From G965197405 sp965197405 (GTDB lineage: Bacteria; Chloroflexota; Dehalococcoidia; Lucifugimonadales; JAGWBF01), in assembly GCA_965197405.1 (NCBI GenBank), contig OZ240206.1, positions 1,612,001 through 1,676,000 of the forward strand: a stretch of DNA of 64,000 nt, given 5' to 3'. A program made the translations under genes and the position numbers. The notes under the pieces were generated by a model. The model saw only the letters and a program-made list of their open reading frames with translations, ran no database searches and had not been told where the DNA came from. This document shows, one piece after another, positions 61,584-64,000 of the stretch. Each line of letters opens with the position of its first letter. Within the stretch, counting starts at the first letter, position 1.

Positions 61584-63512
61584 ATGGTAACCATAGCTGC
61601 GACCGTCAGCGGCGTCCTGCGCCGGCCCACCAGCTACGAGGGCTGGTGGAGTTGGGTCACCACCGTTGACCACAAGAGAATCGGCATCCTCTACGGCGTC
61701 ACTGCGTTCATTTTCTTCCTGCTGTCCGGGATAGAGGCGCTCATGATGCGCACCCAACTGGCTAACGCGAACCAGGACATCGTGAGTCCCGAGGTCTTCA
61801 GCCAGCTATTCACCATGCACGCCTTGAGCATGATATTCCTGGCGATAATGCCCCTGTCGGCGGCCTTCTTCAACTACATGATACCCCTGATGATTGGCGC
61901 GCGGGACGTGGCCTTTCCCCGCCTCAACGCCCTCAGCTATTGGATATTCCTGGGCGGCGGCATCCTGCTCAACAGCGGCTGGTTCCTGGGGGGGTCTCCC
62001 AACACCGGGTGGTTTGCCTACGCCAACCTGACGGGGAACGCTTTCAACCCGGGCAACGGCGTGGACTTCTACGTGATAGGTCTGCTGGTCCTGGGTACGG
62101 CCTCCATGATTGCCGCCTTCAACTTCCTCGTCACCATCATCAACATGCGAGCGCCGGGCATGTCCCTCATGCGTATGCCCGTCTTCGTCTGGATGACACT
62201 GGTCACGTCCTTCCTAATCATCCTGGCCTTCCCCATCATCACCGTGGCCCTCATTGAGCTCCTGTTCGACCGCGCCTTCGGGACCAACTTCTTCCTTCCA
62301 TCCGGGGGCGGCGACCCGATAATCTGGCAGCACCTGTTCTGGGTGTTCGGGCATCCCGAGGTGTACATCCTCATCCTGCCCGCTATGGGGATTGTCTCGG
62401 AGGTGTTGCCCACCTTCTCCCGCAAGCCCCTCTTCGGGTATCCGGTCGTGGTCCTCTCCGGGGTAATCATCGGCTTCATGGGTTGGGGCGTCTGGAGCCA
62501 CCATATGTTCACGGTGGGTCTGGGACCCATTGCCAACGCAGTGTTCAGCCTGTCCACGATGGTCATTGCCATACCTACCGGTGTGAAGATATTCAACTGG
62601 ATTGGCACGTTATGGGGCGGCTCCATCCGCTTATCAGCGTCCCTCCTCTTCGCCGTGGGCTTCGTCGCCATGTTCATCATAGGCGGTCTGAGCGGCGTCA
62701 TGCACGCCGCGCCTCCCTCGGACGCCCAGCAGCAAGACACCTATTTCATTGTCGCCCACATACACTACGTCCTCTTCGGCGGCAGCATATTCGCCATCTT
62801 CGCGGGAATATACTACTGGTGGCCCAAGATGACGGGGCGCATATTGAACGAGACCCTGGGGAAGATTCACTTCTGGCTGACCTTCATCGCGTTCAACATC
62901 ACCTTCTTCCCCATGCACTTCCTGGGGATGGACGGGATGCCGCGACGCATCCATACCTACGATTCCTCTATGGGGTGGGACCTGTGGAACATGGTAGCCA
63001 CAGTGGGAGCCTTCATACTCGCCGCATCCGTGCTGATATTCCTGCACAACGTGTTCCGCACGATACGCAAGGGAGAGCCGGCCGGGAACGACCCCTGGGA
63101 TGGCAGGACCCTGGAGTGGTCCATCTCTTCACCTCCGCCGGAATACAACTTCGCCACCATCCCGACGGTCCATAGCCGGGACGCCCACTGGGAAGCTAAG
63201 TATGGGAATGGGGAGGGACATGACGCCCCCGTCCCGGTGGCGGGGGGCGCCGAGCACCAGCAGGGAGCCAGCGCCGCCACGGCCGAGCACGGGGGACATC
63301 AGGAGGAGGGCCATCATAGCATCCACATGCCCGGCCTTTCCTACTACCCCTTTGTAATCGCTTTTGGCCTAACGCTGGCGGGCTATGGCGTGATTTATCA
63401 TGGCAGCGTCACATGGGCTATGGCAGCGGTGGGGGCAGGCATAGCGATGCTGGCCACATATGCCTGGTCCTTCGAGCCAGCCTCGGAGGAGCAGGAACCG
63501 GAGGAGGAGTAA
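61584..63512 (+). CDS. coxA: Cytochrome c oxidase subunit I with extended C-terminus
   Basis: 642 residues. Twelve spans of the haem-copper core: SMIFLAIMPLSAAFFNYMIPL (low-spin haem His in HALSMI), WQHLFWVFGHPEVYILILPAMGI with the CuB H-P-E-V-Y, GVWSHHMFTVGL (CuB His pair), FIVAHIHYVLFGGSIFA (haem His), and FFPMHFLGMDGMPRRI. After about 545 comes a His-rich linker (AEHQQGASAATAEHGGHQEEGHH) and two extra membrane spans with an acidic tail (EEQEPEEE). Pumps protons and reduces oxygen. ATG 61584. Confidence 0.96.
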   Translation: MVTIAATVSGVLRRPTSYEGWWSWVTTVDHKRIGILYGVTAFIFFLLSGIEALMMRTQLANANQDIVSPEVFSQLFTMHALSMIFLAIMPLSAAFFNYMIPLMIGARDVAFPRLNALSYWIFLGGGILLNSGWFLGGSPNTGWFAYANLTGNAFNPGNGVDFYVIGLLVLGTASMIAAFNFLVTIINMRAPGMSLMRMPVFVWMTLVTSFLIILAFPIITVALIELLFDRAFGTNFFLPSGGGDPIIWQHLFWVFGHPEVYILILPAMGIVSEVLPTFSRKPLFGYPVVVLSGVIIGFMGWGVWSHHMFTVGLGPIANAVFSLSTMVIAIPTGVKIFNWIGTLWGGSIRLSASLLFAVGFVAMFIIGGLSGVMHAAPPSDAQQQDTYFIVAHIHYVLFGGSIFAIFAGIYYWWPKMTGRILNETLGKIHFWLTFIAFNITFFPMHFLGMDGMPRRIHTYDSSMGWDLWNMVATVGAFILAASVLIFLHNVFRTIRKGEPAGNDPWDGRTLEWSISSPPPEYNFATIPTVHSRDAHWEAKYGNGEGHDAPVPVAGGAEHQQGASAATAEHGGHQEEGHHSIHMPGLSYYPFVIAFGLTLAGYGVIYHGSVTWAMAAVGAGIAMLATYAWSFEPASEEQEPEEE

Positions 63513-63538
63513 TCCTCGACTAGGGAGGGACTCGTAAG

Positions 63539-64000
63539 TTGCAAGACCCATCCATGGCAAGCCATGAGCCGGTGGTGGAGGAAACCACTACAGGCTTAAA
63601 TCACCGCAAAATGCTCATGTGGCTGTTCCTGGGGTCCGACTGCCTGTTCTTCGGGGCCCTCATCTCCACCTATCTGATATATCGTGGCCAGAGCCTAGTG
63701 GGACCGTTCCCCAAGGATGTCTTCGACATACCCACCACCTCCATCAGCACCTTCGTCCTGCTCATGAGCAGCATGTCTATGGTGCTGGCATACTCGGCCA
63801 TAAACCGGGGAGACATGAAGGCTTTCAGGATATGGATTCTGTCCACCTGTATGCTGGGCGCGACATTCCTGTCCTTTCAGGTCTTCGAGTTCTACGACTT
63901 CGCCAACCACGAGAGGGTGGTGGAGTGTACGCCCGATTCCCAGGTCGAGGAGTGCCTCCACGGCGCGACGGAGTACGAGGTGGACTATGGCCTGACCCCT
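63539..64000 (+). CDS. coxC: Cytochrome c oxidase subunit III (partial, runs off the window)
   Basis: 154 codons without a stop. TTG 63539 after AGGGAGGGA, or ATG 63554. NHRKMLMWLFLGSDCLFFGALISTYLIYRGQ is the first span pair of subunit III, then STFVLLMSSMSMVLAYSAINRGD and WILSTCMLGATFLSFQVFEFYDF with the family Glu/Phe. A loop with Cys residues (ECTPDSQVEECLHG) follows to the edge. It completes the ctaAB-coxBAC cluster. Confidence 0.9.
   Translation, partial: MQDPSMASHEPVVEETTTGLNHRKMLMWLFLGSDCLFFGALISTYLIYRGQSLVGPFPKDVFDIPTTSISTFVLLMSSMSMVLAYSAINRGDMKAFRIWILSTCMLGATFLSFQVFEFYDFANHERVVECTPDSQVEECLHGATEYEVDYGLTP

Overview
The window looks like a piece of a high-GC bacterial chromosome, most likely an aerobic Chloroflexota (Dehalococcoidia/SAR202-like). 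This is inferred from gene content: a flavin-dependent LLM-class oxidoreductase, a GMC oxidoreductase, a deazaflavin (F420)-type nitroreductase, a PAC2-family protein, threonine-proline-rich RCC1 lipoproteins, an aa3-type cytochrome oxidase with haem A synthesis genes, and very many short dispersed repeats. No rRNA, tRNA or CRISPR was found. Coding is on both strands and mostly housekeeping.

Layout. 0-7.2 kb: RidA, an alpha/beta hydrolase, an IS5-like element, a PAC2 protein, an RCC1-repeat lipoprotein with an in-frame stop, a small lipoprotein and a polysaccharide-deacetylase-like enzyme. 7.6-15.2 kb: ispH, thrC, hemL, a DUF309 gene, an HD hydrolase, tRNA m1A methyltransferase and two tandem peroxiredoxins. 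15.4-22 kb: a truncated transposase, a DNA glycosylase, then a TPP riboswitch with thiC and thiD, split by a two-gene restriction-modification system. 22-32 kb: LLM and GMC oxidoreductases, a D-aminoacylase-like amidohydrolase, a trehalose-synthase-like glycosyltransferase, a SelW-like protein, tmk and an R3H/AAA ATPase. 32.5-37 kb: pdxST, rpsP-khpA-rimM and an SMP-30 lactonase. 37-46.8 kb: a Cys-rich HTH protein, a P1 peptidase, DUF2520-panB-[nuclease-like gene]-panC, lgt-ispE-rsmA on the other strand, a large-type SRP RNA and galU. 47-57.7 kb: a Liv-type ABC transporter (livGFHM) flanked by two binding proteins, a broken Doc toxin locus, a nitroreductase and two acetyl-xylan-esterase-like hydrolases. 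58-64 kb: ctaA-ctaB-coxB-coxA-coxC (coxC runs off the end).

The most notable result is two probable selenoproteins that ordinary gene calling would truncate. One is a peroxiredoxin (14163-14627, minus) whose in-frame TGA falls exactly on the peroxidatic cysteine of its tandem Cys paralogue. The other is a SelW/Rdx-like protein (29050-29340, plus) with a C-V-P-TGA redox motif. Each has a strong ribosome binding site upstream of the TGA, coherent protein sequence on both sides of it, and a stem-loop of bacterial SECIS type just downstream. The Sec machinery itself (selA, selB, selC, selD) is not in the window.

Other points of interest are nuclease-type genes placed inside two vitamin operons (thi and pan), a DUF2520 gene next to panB/panC as a candidate ketopantoate reductase, an SOS-box-like palindrome inside the promoter of a Cys4-HTH gene, an esterase paralogue lacking its nucleophile, and at least three families of short inverted-repeat elements in most large intergenic gaps.
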